From contig JADJVE010000003.1 of the NCBI GenBank assembly GCA_016716715.1, positions 310,001 through 374,000 of the forward strand: a DNA stretch of 64,000 nt. Direction: 5' to 3'. Origin of the DNA: Acidobacteriota bacterium. Its GTDB lineage: Bacteria; Acidobacteriota; Thermoanaerobaculia; UBA5066. A program made the translations under genes and the position numbers. This document shows positions 50,609-59,472 of this stretch, one piece after another. Position 1 is the first letter of the stretch; each line of letters opens with the position of its first letter. A model generated the notes under the pieces. It did not search any database, had not been told where the DNA came from, and saw only the letters and a program-made list of their open reading frames with translations.

Positions 50609-52362
50609 CGGGGCAGGTCGACCGGCCTGCCGACCGCGTCCGGCAGCGCGACGCCGAGCCAGCGGCCGAGCGTTGGCGCGAGGTCGTAAGGCGTCGTCGC
50701 CGCGTCGGAGGCGCCGGCCTTCACGGCTCCCCAGAAGACGAGCGGCACGTGGGTGTCGTACTCGTGGTGCGTGCCGTGCATCGCCCCGCGGCCGGGGTTG
50801 TACGAGCTCATGACGCCGAAGCGGGGGATCACGAACGCGTCGCCGGAACGCTCCCTGTCGAAGTCGTTCAGCACGAACGTTTTCACGGGGCCCTCTGGCC
50901 ACGCGGCGAGCGCCGGGACGGGGAGGACGTCCTCGATCTCCTCCTCCCAGACGCTCTTGACGATCTTCGGAAGGACGCGGTCGACGTCGGCGGACGTCAC
51001 GGGCGAGCCCGCGGGCCCGCACGCTCCGGCGACGGTCTTGTACGGGAACGCCTTGCTGTAGAAGAGGCTCCAGCCGTCCACCGCGCCGACGATCTTCGCG
51101 GAGCGGTCGATGCAGAGCGCGTCGGCGAGCATCCGGTTCAGGCGGTCGCGCGCGTTCCCGAGCGAGTCGCGGCCCGTGTCGAGCCGCCCGCCCTTCGCGT
51201 TCTTGTCGAGGGCCTTTGCGACCTCGGGCATCGTCGGGAAGCCGTGGTCCGCCGAGAGCGCGAGGAGGACCGTTCCCTTCGGGTAGTTCGCCTCGAGCGC
51301 GTCGAGCACGCGCCCGATCTGGATGTCGAGGCGGCGCAGCGCGTCGCGAGACTCCTCGCTCTCGTCCCCGTAGTCGTGCGCGATGGGGTCGTGCCCCGAG
51401 AACGAGATCGCGAGGAGGTCCGGGACGTCGCCGTGGCCGAGTTCGTACCCGGAGTCGTTCAGGAACGCGAGAGCGAGGTCGGCCGTGACGACGTCTATGA
51501 AGGGGCTGCGGTAGATGCCGCCGAAGTAACCGTATGGGGAACCGGCCGGGACGCGGCCGTACGTCGAGAGGTCGTGCGGAAAGCCGAGACCGTGGACGGG
51601 GAGCTGGTAGCGCGAGACGACGGGTGCGGGAACGGCGGTCGGGTAGGACTTTGCCCCGGGCGTGGCCGCGGGCTCGGGGAGCTTGTCCCAAACGAGGCCG
51701 AGCCGCGCGGGCAGCATTCCGCCGGCCTGCGTGTCGTTGTACTTCTTCACGATCGCGGCGGCCGCCGGGGGCGGCCTGTACGCCGCGGACGTCTGGAAGC
51801 GCCCCGTCTCGCCGTCCCACCAGTACACGGCGTGTGCCGGGTTCTTCCCGGCGAGGAAGATCGAGCCGCGGTCCTTCGCGGAAACGGACACGACGCGAGC
51901 CGCCGGGAGCTTCTCCACGAGCCGGTCGCCGAGCGTCGGAACGCGGAGGTTCGCCGGACCCGCGATCTTCTTGCCGGCCGCGTCCCTCTGGTCGGTGCAG
52001 TAGACGTTCACGAGCCCGCCGCCCGGTCCCTGCTCGAACCAGCTGTTCAGGACGATGCCCGTGACGCGCGGCGGCGCGCCCGTGCCGAGAGACGCATGGC
52101 CGGGGCCCGTCTCCGTGTTCAGGTGCTGGTAGCGCGCGGCACGCAGGGCGAAGCCCTCGTCGAGAAGACGCTTGAAGCCCGACGTGTAGAGCGGGCGGTA
52201 GCTCTCGAGCCGGGCCTGCGAGAGGCCGTCGACCGAGATCACGACGGCGAGCTTCGGCTTCGCCGCCGATGCGGGCGCCGGTGACGCCGGGGCCGCGAGG
52301 AGCGCCGGGGTTGCGAGGACGAGGGCGAGGGCCAGCGGGGCCGCGGTGAGACGTCGCGTCAT
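50605..52362 (-). CDS. Exported alkaline phosphatase (PafA/nucleotide pyrophosphatase-like)
   Basis: 585 residues from ATG 52362; upstream in-frame codons lack a signal peptide and overlap the divergent gene. Signal peptide MTRRLTAAPLALALV... cleaved after LAAPA region (about 25). Alkaline-phosphatase superfamily: VISVDGLSQARLE (metal Asp), nucleophile Thr in NTETGPGHASL (about 88), and metal ligands in FSGHDPIAHDYGDES, LSADHGFPTMPE and GTHHEYDTHVPLVFWG. The Thr nucleophile and arrangement suit PafA-type phosphate-monoesterases that release phosphate from organic esters. It is divergent from the DUF47/PiT pair by 88 bases, a likely shared phosphate-related control region. Confidence 0.9.
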   Translation of the reverse strand: MTRRLTAAPLALALVLATPALLAAPASPAPASAAKPKLAVVISVDGLSQARLESYRPLYTSGFKRLLDEGFALRAARYQHLNTETGPGHASLGTGAPPRVTGIVLNSWFEQGPGGGLVNVYCTDQRDAAGKKIAGPANLRVPTLGDRLVEKLPAARVVSVSAKDRGSIFLAGKNPAHAVYWWDGETGRFQTSAAYRPPPAAAAIVKKYNDTQAGGMLPARLGLVWDKLPEPAATPGAKSYPTAVPAPVVSRYQLPVHGLGFPHDLSTYGRVPAGSPYGYFGGIYRSPFIDVVTADLALAFLNDSGYELGHGDVPDLLAISFSGHDPIAHDYGDESEESRDALRRLDIQIGRVLDALEANYPKGTVLLALSADHGFPTMPEVAKALDKNAKGGRLDTGRDSLGNARDRLNRMLADALCIDRSAKIVGAVDGWSLFYSKAFPYKTVAGACGPAGSPVTSADVDRVLPKIVKSVWEEEIEDVLPVPALAAWPEGPVKTFVLNDFDRERSGDAFVIPRFGVMSSYNPGRGAMHGTHHEYDTHVPLVFWGAVKAGASDAATTPYDLAPTLGRWLGVALPDAVGRPVDLPR

Positions 52363-52450
52363 GCGCCCATCCTGCCACGGAGGAGCGTGTAAACGAGACG
52401 TTAAGTCCGCATGAAGGCCTTTGGTAATCTCCCCCCGCAACGGAGGCTCC

Positions 52451-53074
52451 GTGATCAAGCTGTTCCCCCGCGAGGAGACCTTCCTCCCGCAGTTCGTTCG
52501 CGCGGCGGACATCATCGTGGAAGCCGCGCGCGCCCTCGACGCGCTGGCCGGCGACTTCACCGACGTCTCTCTCAAGGTCGCCCGGATCAAGCACCTCGAG
52601 CACGAGGGCGACCAGGTCGCGCACCAGACGTTCGGGCTCCTTTCGCGCACGTGGATCACGCCGATCGACCGCGAGGACATCCACGCCCTGGTCAAGGCGC
52701 TCGACGACGTCCTCGACTTCATGGACGCCGCCGCGAACCGCTTCGTTCTCTACAAGATCCCGGCGCCCCGGGCCGGCGTCAAGCAGGCGACGGAGATTCT
52801 CGTCCAGTCGGCGGAGGCGATCCGCCGCGGGATGGGGTTCCTCGGCGACATGAAGAACTCGCCGGCAATCCTCGAGATCTGCGTCGAGATCAACCGGCTC
52901 GAGAACGAGGCGGACAGCCTGAACCGGATCTCGATCGGCGCCCTTTTCGACACGGAGAAGGACCCGATCACCCTCCTGAAATGGAAGGAGATCTACGAAG
53001 TCCTCGAGGAAGCGACCGACCGCTGCGAGGACGTCGCGAACGTCCTCGAGCAGATCGTCCTGAAGTCCTCGTAG
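52451..53074 (+). CDS. DUF47 family PhoU-like protein
   Basis: 207 residues from GTG 52451, with GGAGG 6-10 bases upstream. All-helical, PhoU-like: KLFPREETFLPQFVRAADI, IKHLEHEGDQVAHQTFGLL (about 46-64), FDFMDAAANR-type LDFMDAAANRF, and INRLENEADSLNR with the ExxD-rich metal-binding motifs found in PhoU and DUF47 proteins. DUF47 proteins are partners and regulators of PiT transporters and nearly always sit next to pit. PiT starts 11 bases downstream. No Pho box is recognisable in the 88-base upstream spacer. Confidence 0.92.
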   Translation: MIKLFPREETFLPQFVRAADIIVEAARALDALAGDFTDVSLKVARIKHLEHEGDQVAHQTFGLLSRTWITPIDREDIHALVKALDDVLDFMDAAANRFVLYKIPAPRAGVKQATEILVQSAEAIRRGMGFLGDMKNSPAILEICVEINRLENEADSLNRISIGALFDTEKDPITLLKWKEIYEVLEEATDRCEDVANVLEQIVLKSS

Positions 53075-53085
53075 CGCCCACGACG

Positions 53086-54072
53086 ATGTCTTTCGTCCTT
53101 TTCGTCGTCTTCGTCGCGCTCGCCTTCGACTTCATCAACGGCTTCCACGACGCCGCGAACTCGATCGCGACGGTCGTCGGAACGCGCGTCCTGACGCCGA
53201 AGATCGCCGTCGCCTGGGCCGCCTTCTTCAACTTCGTCGCGGCGTTCGCGCTGGAGACGCGCGTCGCCAAGACGATCGGCAAGGACATCGTGAATCCGGC
53301 GGTCGTCGACCCGCTCCTCATCCTCGCGGCGCTCATCGGCGCCATCGTCTGGAACCTCCTGACGTGGTGGTGGGGGCTTCCGTCCTCGTCCTCCCACGCC
53401 CTCATCGGCGGCTTCGCGGGCGCGGCCGTCGTGAAGGCGGGCCCCGGCGTCCTCGTGATGCACGGACTCGTCAAGACGCTGGTCTTCATCGTGCTCTCGC
53501 CGATGCTCGGCATGCTCCTCGGCTTCCTGCTCTTTCTCGCCGCGACGTGGATCTTCCGGCGGGCGCGGCCCGAGCCGCTCGACAAGGCGTTCCGCAAGGT
53601 GCAGCTCGTCTCGGCGGCGGCGTTCTCGTTCGGGCACGGGATGAACGACGCGCAGAAGACGATGGGAATCATCGCGGTGCTGCTCTTCTCGACGGGACAC
53701 CTGAAGTCGATGGAGATCCCGTTCTGGATCGTCCTGATCTGCCACGCGGCGATCGGCCTCGGGACGCTGACGGGCGGCTGGCGGATCGTGCGGACGATGG
53801 GGATGCGGATCACGCAGCTCAAGCCGATCGGCGGCTCGTGCGCCGAGTTCGCGGGCGCCGTCACGCTCATCGGGGCTTCGCTCGGAGGCATCCCGGTGTC
53901 GACGACGCACACGATCACGGGCGCGATCATGGGCGTCGGCTCCGTGCGCCGGCTCTCGGCGGTGCGGTGGGGCGTCGCGCGGACGATCGTCTTCGCGTGG
54001 ATCCTCACGATTCCGGCGTCCGCCGTCGTGGCCGGGCTCGTCTGGCTCGCGGCGTCGGCCCTCGCGCGCTGA
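53086..54072 (+). CDS. pit: Low-affinity inorganic phosphate transporter PiT
   Basis: 328 residues with about 10 membrane helices. Both PiT signatures are present: GFHDAANSIATVVGTRVL (about 18-35) and SFGHGMNDAQKTMGI (about 183-197); WGLPSSSSHALIGG and GIPVSTTHTITGA are the two SS(S/T)HA-type loops. It co-transports metal-phosphate and protons into the cell. Co-transcribed with the DUF47 gene (11-base gap), which is the regular bacterial pairing. Opposite strand to the alkaline phosphatase, whose product would supply phosphate. Confidence 0.95.
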   Translation: MSFVLFVVFVALAFDFINGFHDAANSIATVVGTRVLTPKIAVAWAAFFNFVAAFALETRVAKTIGKDIVNPAVVDPLLILAALIGAIVWNLLTWWWGLPSSSSHALIGGFAGAAVVKAGPGVLVMHGLVKTLVFIVLSPMLGMLLGFLLFLAATWIFRRARPEPLDKAFRKVQLVSAAAFSFGHGMNDAQKTMGIIAVLLFSTGHLKSMEIPFWIVLICHAAIGLGTLTGGWRIVRTMGMRITQLKPIGGSCAEFAGAVTLIGASLGGIPVSTTHTITGAIMGVGSVRRLSAVRWGVARTIVFAWILTIPASAVVAGLVWLAASALAR

Positions 54073-54090
54073 ACGGGAGCCGCTCGCGGC

Positions 54091-54714
54091 TCAGGACTTC
54101 GGCTTTGCGGGCGAGGGCGCGGGCGGGCGGGTCTGCACGCCGCTCTTCGTGCGGTCGCGCTTCTTGCGCAGCAGCTTTCCGAGCGAGACATTGACCGGGT
54201 GGTTCCGGGGGAGGAACGCGACGGCGTTCTTCTCGCGCCACCCGATCTCGCCCCGCAGCTCGAGGAGGATCTGGCTGTTCGGAACCTCCTTGAGACCCCG
54301 GTCGATGGCCTGAACCGCCTTGAGGCGGTTGTTGCCCGTCAGCCAGATGCGCGCGAGGTGCGCGAAGTGCTCGGCCTGGTACGGCTCCTTCTGGATCGCG
54401 ATCTCACAGAAACGGGCTCCCTCCTGGACGCGCGAATGGTCGGACTTCGCGAGCGCGAGGCCGTAGTACGAGAACATGCGGCCTCGGGCCTGGATCCGCG
54501 CGACCGGCTCCTCGGCGTCGGTCTCGATCCTGAGCATGTTTTCCTTCAACTCGGGATCGGCGGCGAAGATCCTGTAAGCCTCGGAAAGGAGAACGAGCGC
54601 CTTCTGCCACTTCTGCTCGCGCACCGCCGCGACCCCGAGCTTCGTGAGCAGCATCGGGTCGCTTGTGCCGGCTTCCGCCAGCACATGGGCCGGGATCACG
54701 CTGTTTTCACGCAC
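54091..54714 (-). CDS. Tetratricopeptide-like protein
   Basis: 207 residues from GTG 54714. Helical repeats resembling TPRs: KLGVAAVREQKWQKALVLLSE, YYGLALAKSDHSRVQEGARF, FCEIAIQKEPYQAEHFAHLAR and KAVQAIDRGLKEVPNSQ, at roughly 34-residue spacing. The C-terminal 40 residues are basic and Pro-rich (KLLRKKRDRTKSG). No signal peptide. Likely a cytosolic protein-interaction module. Convergent with pit (18-base gap) and divergent from the methyltransferase gene. Confidence 0.75.
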   Translation of the reverse strand: MRENSVIPAHVLAEAGTSDPMLLTKLGVAAVREQKWQKALVLLSEAYRIFAADPELKENMLRIETDAEEPVARIQARGRMFSYYGLALAKSDHSRVQEGARFCEIAIQKEPYQAEHFAHLARIWLTGNNRLKAVQAIDRGLKEVPNSQILLELRGEIGWREKNAVAFLPRNHPVNVSLGKLLRKKRDRTKSGVQTRPPAPSPAKPKS

Positions 54715-54783
54715 GGCTCGCTTTGAAGTGTCGGCCCCCCGCCGCGCGGCGTCAAGGCGCCGCCTCCGGGGTATCGTCGGGGC

Positions 54784-55968
54784 ATGCAGACGCTGACGCT
54801 CGCCCGGGGGCGCGAGGCCGCCGCGAAGCGCCGCCATCCGTGGCTCTTCTCGGGCAGCCTCACGCGCGGCGCGCCCGTCCCCGGAGGCGCCGTGGAGGTG
54901 CGGGACGCGGACGGCCGGTACGTGGGCCGCGGGTTCGCGTCGCCGTCGTCGCCGATTGCGGCGCGCGTCTGGACGTTCGAGGACCGCCCGCTGGATGCGG
55001 CGCTCGTCGCCGGGCGGCTCGACGCGGCCGTCGCGCTGCGCGCGGCCGTGGTCCCGCCCGACACGGACGGCTACCGCCTCGTGAACGCGGAAGGCGACTT
55101 TCTGCCGGGTCTCGTCGTGGACCGCTACGGCCGCGTTCTGTCCGTGCAGGCGACGACGGAGGGGACCGAGCGGGCGCGCGACCTCTGGCTGCCGGCGCTC
55201 GCGGAGCGGTTTCCCGGCGCGACGATCGTCCAGCGCAACGACCTTCCCTCGCGCAAGGGCGAGGGCCTGCCGCTCGAGGACGAGGTGCTTCTGGGCGGGC
55301 CGTTGCCCGCGCGCGCCGCGTTCCGCGAACGCGGGCTGAACTTCGTGGCCGAGCTCGCGGGCGGCCAGAAGACGGGCTTCTTTCTCGACCAGCGCGAGAA
55401 CCGGCACCTCGTGCGCGGGCTCTCCGCCGGGCGGCGCGTCCTGAACCTCTTCTCGTACTCCGGCGCGTTCGGCGTCGCGGCGCTCGCGGGCGGCGCGTCC
55501 CGCGTCGTCCACGTGGACGTCTCGCAGCCCGCGCTCGACCTCGCGCGCGAGAACCACCGCGCGAACGGCCAGCGCGTGGACGAACCCGGTGCCGAAGCCG
55601 AGTCCGTCTGCGCGGACGTCTTCGAGGACCTGCGGGTCCGCGCGGCCGCGCGGGAGACGTGGGACCTCATCGTCACGGACCCGCCCGCGTTCGCGAAGAG
55701 GCGCGGCGACGTGGACCGCGCCTGCCGCGGCTACAAGGACGTGAACCGCCTCGCGTTCAAGCTCCTCGCGCCCGGCGGGTTCCTCCTCGCGTGCTCGTGC
55801 TCGGGCCCCGTGGACGCCGATCTCTTCCAGAAAGTGATCTTCTCGGCCGCGCTCGACGCGGGCTGCGAGGCGCGCCTGCTCGAGAAGCGCGGCGCGGGCC
55901 CGGACCACCCCGTGTCGATCGACTGCCCCGAGGGTGAGTACCTGAAGGCGTTCCTCCTCTCGCGCTGA
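54784..55968 (+). CDS. rlmI: RlmI-type rRNA large-subunit methyltransferase
   Basis: 394 residues. N-terminal PUA domain (HPWLFSGSLTRGAPVPGG, about 18-35), a linker with GDFLPGLVVDRYG, and a Rossmann methyltransferase: GGQKTGFFLDQRENR (about 196-210), LNLFSYSGAFG (about 222), and the catalytic-region DPPAFAK (about 299) followed by YKDVNRLAFKLL. RlmI in E. coli methylates C1962 of 23S rRNA at C5; family members here may have the same role. Length and domain order match. Divergent from the TPR gene by 69 bases. Confidence 0.88.
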   Translation: MQTLTLARGREAAAKRRHPWLFSGSLTRGAPVPGGAVEVRDADGRYVGRGFASPSSPIAARVWTFEDRPLDAALVAGRLDAAVALRAAVVPPDTDGYRLVNAEGDFLPGLVVDRYGRVLSVQATTEGTERARDLWLPALAERFPGATIVQRNDLPSRKGEGLPLEDEVLLGGPLPARAAFRERGLNFVAELAGGQKTGFFLDQRENRHLVRGLSAGRRVLNLFSYSGAFGVAALAGGASRVVHVDVSQPALDLARENHRANGQRVDEPGAEAESVCADVFEDLRVRAAARETWDLIVTDPPAFAKRRGDVDRACRGYKDVNRLAFKLLAPGGFLLACSCSGPVDADLFQKVIFSAALDAGCEARLLEKRGAGPDHPVSIDCPEGEYLKAFLLSR

Positions 55969-56005
55969 CGGGGCCGTGGCACGCGCCGTGCAAAGGCGAG
56001 GCGCC

Positions 56006-57781
56006 ATGCGAGTTGCGAGATCTCTACGGGCCTCGCTCCTCTTCGTCTCGTTCCTTTCGTACGCCCAGGTCCCGCCCGAGGCGCCGCGCATGGCGGGTGC
56101 CGTGGAGACGTCGCTCGTCGAGATCGACGCCTTCGTGACCGATCGGGACGGAAAGCCCGTGCGCGGGCTCGGGGCCGCCGATTTCGAGGTCCGGGTCGGG
56201 GGGCGCCCTGCCGAGATCGCGGGGGTCTCGGAAACCGCGAGCACGGCGGCCGCGCCCGAGCTCGCGCCACAAGCCGCGGAGCCCCTGCGCAGGCCGGCCG
56301 AGGAGCCTTCTCGGCCGTTCGTGCCCGCAGCGCGCCCGCCGCGCCACATCGTCCTCTTTCTCGACCGGCTCGAGCTGCCCGACAAGATCGACGCGAAGGG
56401 CACGTTCGAGGCGCTGCGCGAGCTCTTGCGCGCCGCCATGGGGCCCGGCGATGCGGCGTCGATCGTGTCGTGGGACCGCCGTGCGAAGGCCCTCGTCCCC
56501 TTCACGGCGGATGCCGTGACGCTGGACCGGGCGCTCGAGGCCGAGATGCAGCGGAGCTTCCGCCCTTCGGAAGAGGAGCAGACGCGCGACCGCATCCAGG
56601 ACGAGTTCGCGGCTTCGGCGACGCAGCCGCCCGGTGCGGGCGCCGCGGCGGGAGAGGATGCCCGCAGCTTCACGAAGCGAGTGGCCGCGGCCGAGGCCTA
56701 TGCGCGGATCCGGGCAAAAGCGGGCGCGCTGCGCGCGGTAATTGCGACGCTCGGCGGGCTTCCGGGCCGCCGAGTCCTCGTGTTCGCGAGCCAGCGCTTC
56801 TCCCTCCTGGCGGGGCTCGAGTTCTTCCTCGACCGCAGGAGCGGTCCGGATCTCCCGGCGAACGCCCGCGAGTTCAACACGCGGGGATTCGTGGATTCGG
56901 TGATCGAGGCCGCGAACGCGAACGGCGTCGTGCTCTATCCGTTCTTCCCGACTGGCTACACCGGGGGGCGCCTGTTTCCCGTGTCCGCCGCGGACCGTCC
57001 GACCTCCTATCCTCGGATCCAGTCCGGTGTCATGGGCGCGGATGCCGCCACGCGCGTGATGAACGAAACCGCCGCGCTCGGCCCGCTCGCCGAGCAGACG
57101 GGCGGCCGACTCGCCGTCGGCCCGGTGGGGGCGCGGGAGTCGGTCGCGGGGATCCTCGGCGACCTCGACCATGCCTACGTCCTGGCGGTGCATTTGCCCC
57201 CAGGACGCCTCGGCGCGAGCTTGTCGGTGTCCGTGCGGGCGAAGGACCGGCGCCTCACCGTGCGATCGAGGCGCTCGCTCGTCCTGAAGTCGGCGGAGGA
57301 CCGCGTACGGGACCGGGTCCTCTCCAACCTGTTTCGCCCGGATAGCGCCTCGCGGATCGCACTCTCCCTCGCGGAGGCCGCGCGAGTCGAGGTCGCCTCG
57401 GGGAAGCGGCTCGTGACGATCCCGCTGCGAGTCCCGTTCGAGAACCTCGCGGGCGTGCCGTCGGCGCGCGGGCGGAGAGTGAGCCTCACCTTCTTTGTGG
57501 CGGTGTCGGGGGTAGACGGCTCCTTCTCCGAGGTTCTCACTCAGAAAAAGTCGTTCGAGATCCCCCGCGAGGATCTCGATCGGGCGCGGCGGGGCGCCTT
57601 CACCTATCGGCTGCCCGTCGCGATCGGGCGCGGCGACGGGAGGATTTCGGTCGGCGTCTTCGACGACGTCGGCCGCGATGCGGGGTTCCTGCTTCTCGAG
57701 ATCGAAGGGGCCGGCGCGGTCCGTCTCCAGTCCATGGGACGCCCCGGGGTGGCACGGGTCCTGCTGCATCGCGTCGCATGA
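56006..57781 (+). CDS. Exported VWFA-related domain protein (first of a pair)
   Basis: 591 residues from ATG 56006 (AAAGGCGAG upstream). Signal peptide MRVARS... to about residue 20 (SYAQVPP). The mature N-terminus has VETSLVEIDAFVTDRDG, followed by GLGAADFEVR, the hallmark of Acidobacteriota VWFA-related proteins. The central VWA-like domain starts at RHIVLFLDRLELPD; the DxSxS metal site is not kept, so it may not bind metal. TGGRLA and DLDHAYVLAVHLPPG are typical of the family's second half. Tandem with a close paralogue, overlapping by 4 bases (ATGA). Function unknown; probably surface or periplasmic. Confidence 0.85.
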   Translation: MRVARSLRASLLFVSFLSYAQVPPEAPRMAGAVETSLVEIDAFVTDRDGKPVRGLGAADFEVRVGGRPAEIAGVSETASTAAAPELAPQAAEPLRRPAEEPSRPFVPAARPPRHIVLFLDRLELPDKIDAKGTFEALRELLRAAMGPGDAASIVSWDRRAKALVPFTADAVTLDRALEAEMQRSFRPSEEEQTRDRIQDEFAASATQPPGAGAAAGEDARSFTKRVAAAEAYARIRAKAGALRAVIATLGGLPGRRVLVFASQRFSLLAGLEFFLDRRSGPDLPANAREFNTRGFVDSVIEAANANGVVLYPFFPTGYTGGRLFPVSAADRPTSYPRIQSGVMGADAATRVMNETAALGPLAEQTGGRLAVGPVGARESVAGILGDLDHAYVLAVHLPPGRLGASLSVSVRAKDRRLTVRSRRSLVLKSAEDRVRDRVLSNLFRPDSASRIALSLAEAARVEVASGKRLVTIPLRVPFENLAGVPSARGRRVSLTFFVAVSGVDGSFSEVLTQKKSFEIPREDLDRARRGAFTYRLPVAIGRGDGRISVGVFDDVGRDAGFLLLEIEGAGAVRLQSMGRPGVARVLLHRVA

Positions 57782-59463
57782 AATGCTTCCGGACGCTCCT
57801 CGCTGCGGCGTTAGCGCTGCCCGTGACGACTCTCGCGCAGGCGCCGACGGCGCCGCACCGCGTCGCGGGATCGGTCGAAACGTCGATCCTCGAGTTGGAT
57901 GCCGTCGTGACGGACAAGGACGGGCGACCCGTGTCCGGCCTCAAGGCCTCGGACTTCGACGTGAAGATCGGCGGCAAGCGCGTCGCGATCGAGAATTTCT
58001 ACGAGCGCAGGACCCTTCCTGCCGGCGCCGCGGAATCCGGCGCGCCCGAACCCGGGCAGCCGGCCGCGCCGGCGGCAGCTGCTGCGGCCGGGGTGCGGCG
58101 CCCGCCGCGGCACCTCGTTCTCTTCCTGGACCGCCTCTACCTGTGGGAAAAGTGGAAGTCGGATGCCACCTTCGACGCCCTTCGGGACGTCCTCCACCGG
58201 ATGGTTGCCGAGCCCGGGGACGACGCGATGATCGTCACGTGGGACCGCGCGATCGGCGCGGTGATTCCGTTCACGTCCGACCTCGTTCCCCTCGAGCGCC
58301 TTCTCGAGAAGGAGCGGATGCGGAGCCGCCAGCCCCTCCCGGAGGAGACGACGATCCGCCAGCTCGTCGACGAGGCCACGTGGTTCGCGACCAACCCGGT
58401 GTCCTCGGGAGCGGGCGGCGTCGAGGTGAGCCAGCGCGCGGCCCAGGCCGAGGCGTACGCCGCCATGCGCGCGAAGTCCGCGGCGCTGAAGGCCGTCTGC
58501 GCGGCGATCGGCGGGCTGCCGGGCCGAAAGGTCCTCGTCCACGCGAGCCACCGCTTCTCACGGATCGCGGGGCTCGAGTTCTCGGCCGGGGGGCTCGACG
58601 CGCAGGAGTTCAACGCGATGGCGATGGTGGATTCCGTCGCGGAGGCGGCAAACGCGAACGGCGTCACGATGTACACGTTCTTCCCCGAGGGCTGGAACGA
58701 GGACGGGACATCGGTGCGCGCGGACATCAGGCACAGCGCGCTGGCCGCGGGCGTCGGGACGAACGTCCTCGGCCTCTCGGACGCCGTGGTGCACAACGAG
58801 GCGGCGGCGCTCGAGGTCGTGGCCGACAGGACGGGCGGGACGTTCTCGCTCGGCTGGCGCGAGGGCCCGGCTCTCGCGGCGCGCGTCGTCGCGGACGTCG
58901 AGTCGTCGTACTCGCTCGGCGTCGCCGCGACGGGCGGCAAGCCGGGAACGTCGCAGGCCGTGAAGGTCACGGTGCGCAACCCGGCGCTCACGGTGAGGGC
59001 GCGCCGGGCCGCCCTCGAGCGCACTCCCGAGGAGCGCGTCGAGGCGCGCGTCCTCTCGAACCTCTTCCGGCCCGAGCCCCCGTCGCGCCTGCGCGTGTCG
59101 CTCGACTCGGCTTCCGTCGAGGCGGCGAAGAAGAAGACGACGGCGACGCTGCGGGTGCGCGTGCCGATCGGCGGCCTCGCGAAGACGCCGTCGGCGCGCG
59201 GGGAGAGCGGCGCGTTCTCGGTCTTCGTCGTGTCGGCCGCCGCGGACGGCGCGTTCACGGAGGTCGTGCGTCAGCGCAGACCGTTCGAGATCGCGCGGGC
59301 GGACGCCGAGAAGGCGGCCGCGGGCCACTTCACGTACGAGGTGCCCGTCGTGGTCGGCTCCGGGGAGGCGCGGATCTCGGTGGGCGTCTGGGACGAGGTC
59401 GGCAAGGACGCCGGCTTCCTGCTCGTCGAGGTCCGGGACGGACAGGCCGCCGTGCGTCGATAA
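57778..59463 (+). CDS. Exported VWFA-related domain protein (second of a pair)
   Basis: 561 residues from ATG 57778, overlapping the stop of its paralogue. Signal peptide MKCFRTLLAAALALPVTTLAQ (about 20 residues). Same layout: VETSILELDAVVTDKDG, GLKASDFDVKIGGKR, VWA-like core beginning RHLVLFLDRLYLWE, a second half with DRTGGTFSLG and LGVAATGGKPG. The MIDAS DxSxS is likewise absent. Pairwise similarity is obvious throughout, so the pair arose by duplication. They may act together, for instance as complex subunits. The stop at 59461-59463 is 9 bases before the glycosyltransferase start, which follows in the same direction. Confidence 0.85.
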   Translation: MKCFRTLLAAALALPVTTLAQAPTAPHRVAGSVETSILELDAVVTDKDGRPVSGLKASDFDVKIGGKRVAIENFYERRTLPAGAAESGAPEPGQPAAPAAAAAAGVRRPPRHLVLFLDRLYLWEKWKSDATFDALRDVLHRMVAEPGDDAMIVTWDRAIGAVIPFTSDLVPLERLLEKERMRSRQPLPEETTIRQLVDEATWFATNPVSSGAGGVEVSQRAAQAEAYAAMRAKSAALKAVCAAIGGLPGRKVLVHASHRFSRIAGLEFSAGGLDAQEFNAMAMVDSVAEAANANGVTMYTFFPEGWNEDGTSVRADIRHSALAAGVGTNVLGLSDAVVHNEAAALEVVADRTGGTFSLGWREGPALAARVVADVESSYSLGVAATGGKPGTSQAVKVTVRNPALTVRARRAALERTPEERVEARVLSNLFRPEPPSRLRVSLDSASVEAAKKKTTATLRVRVPIGGLAKTPSARGESGAFSVFVVSAAADGAFTEVVRQRRPFEIARADAEKAAAGHFTYEVPVVVGSGEARISVGVWDEVGKDAGFLLVEVRDGQAAVRR

Positions 59464-59472
59464 TCGAGGGAG

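Noticed and set aside
52363..52450. Pho box in the spacer ahead of DUF47/PiT
   Set aside because: No clear direct repeats of the kind bound by PhoB; GTAAACGAGACGTTAAG is suggestive only.
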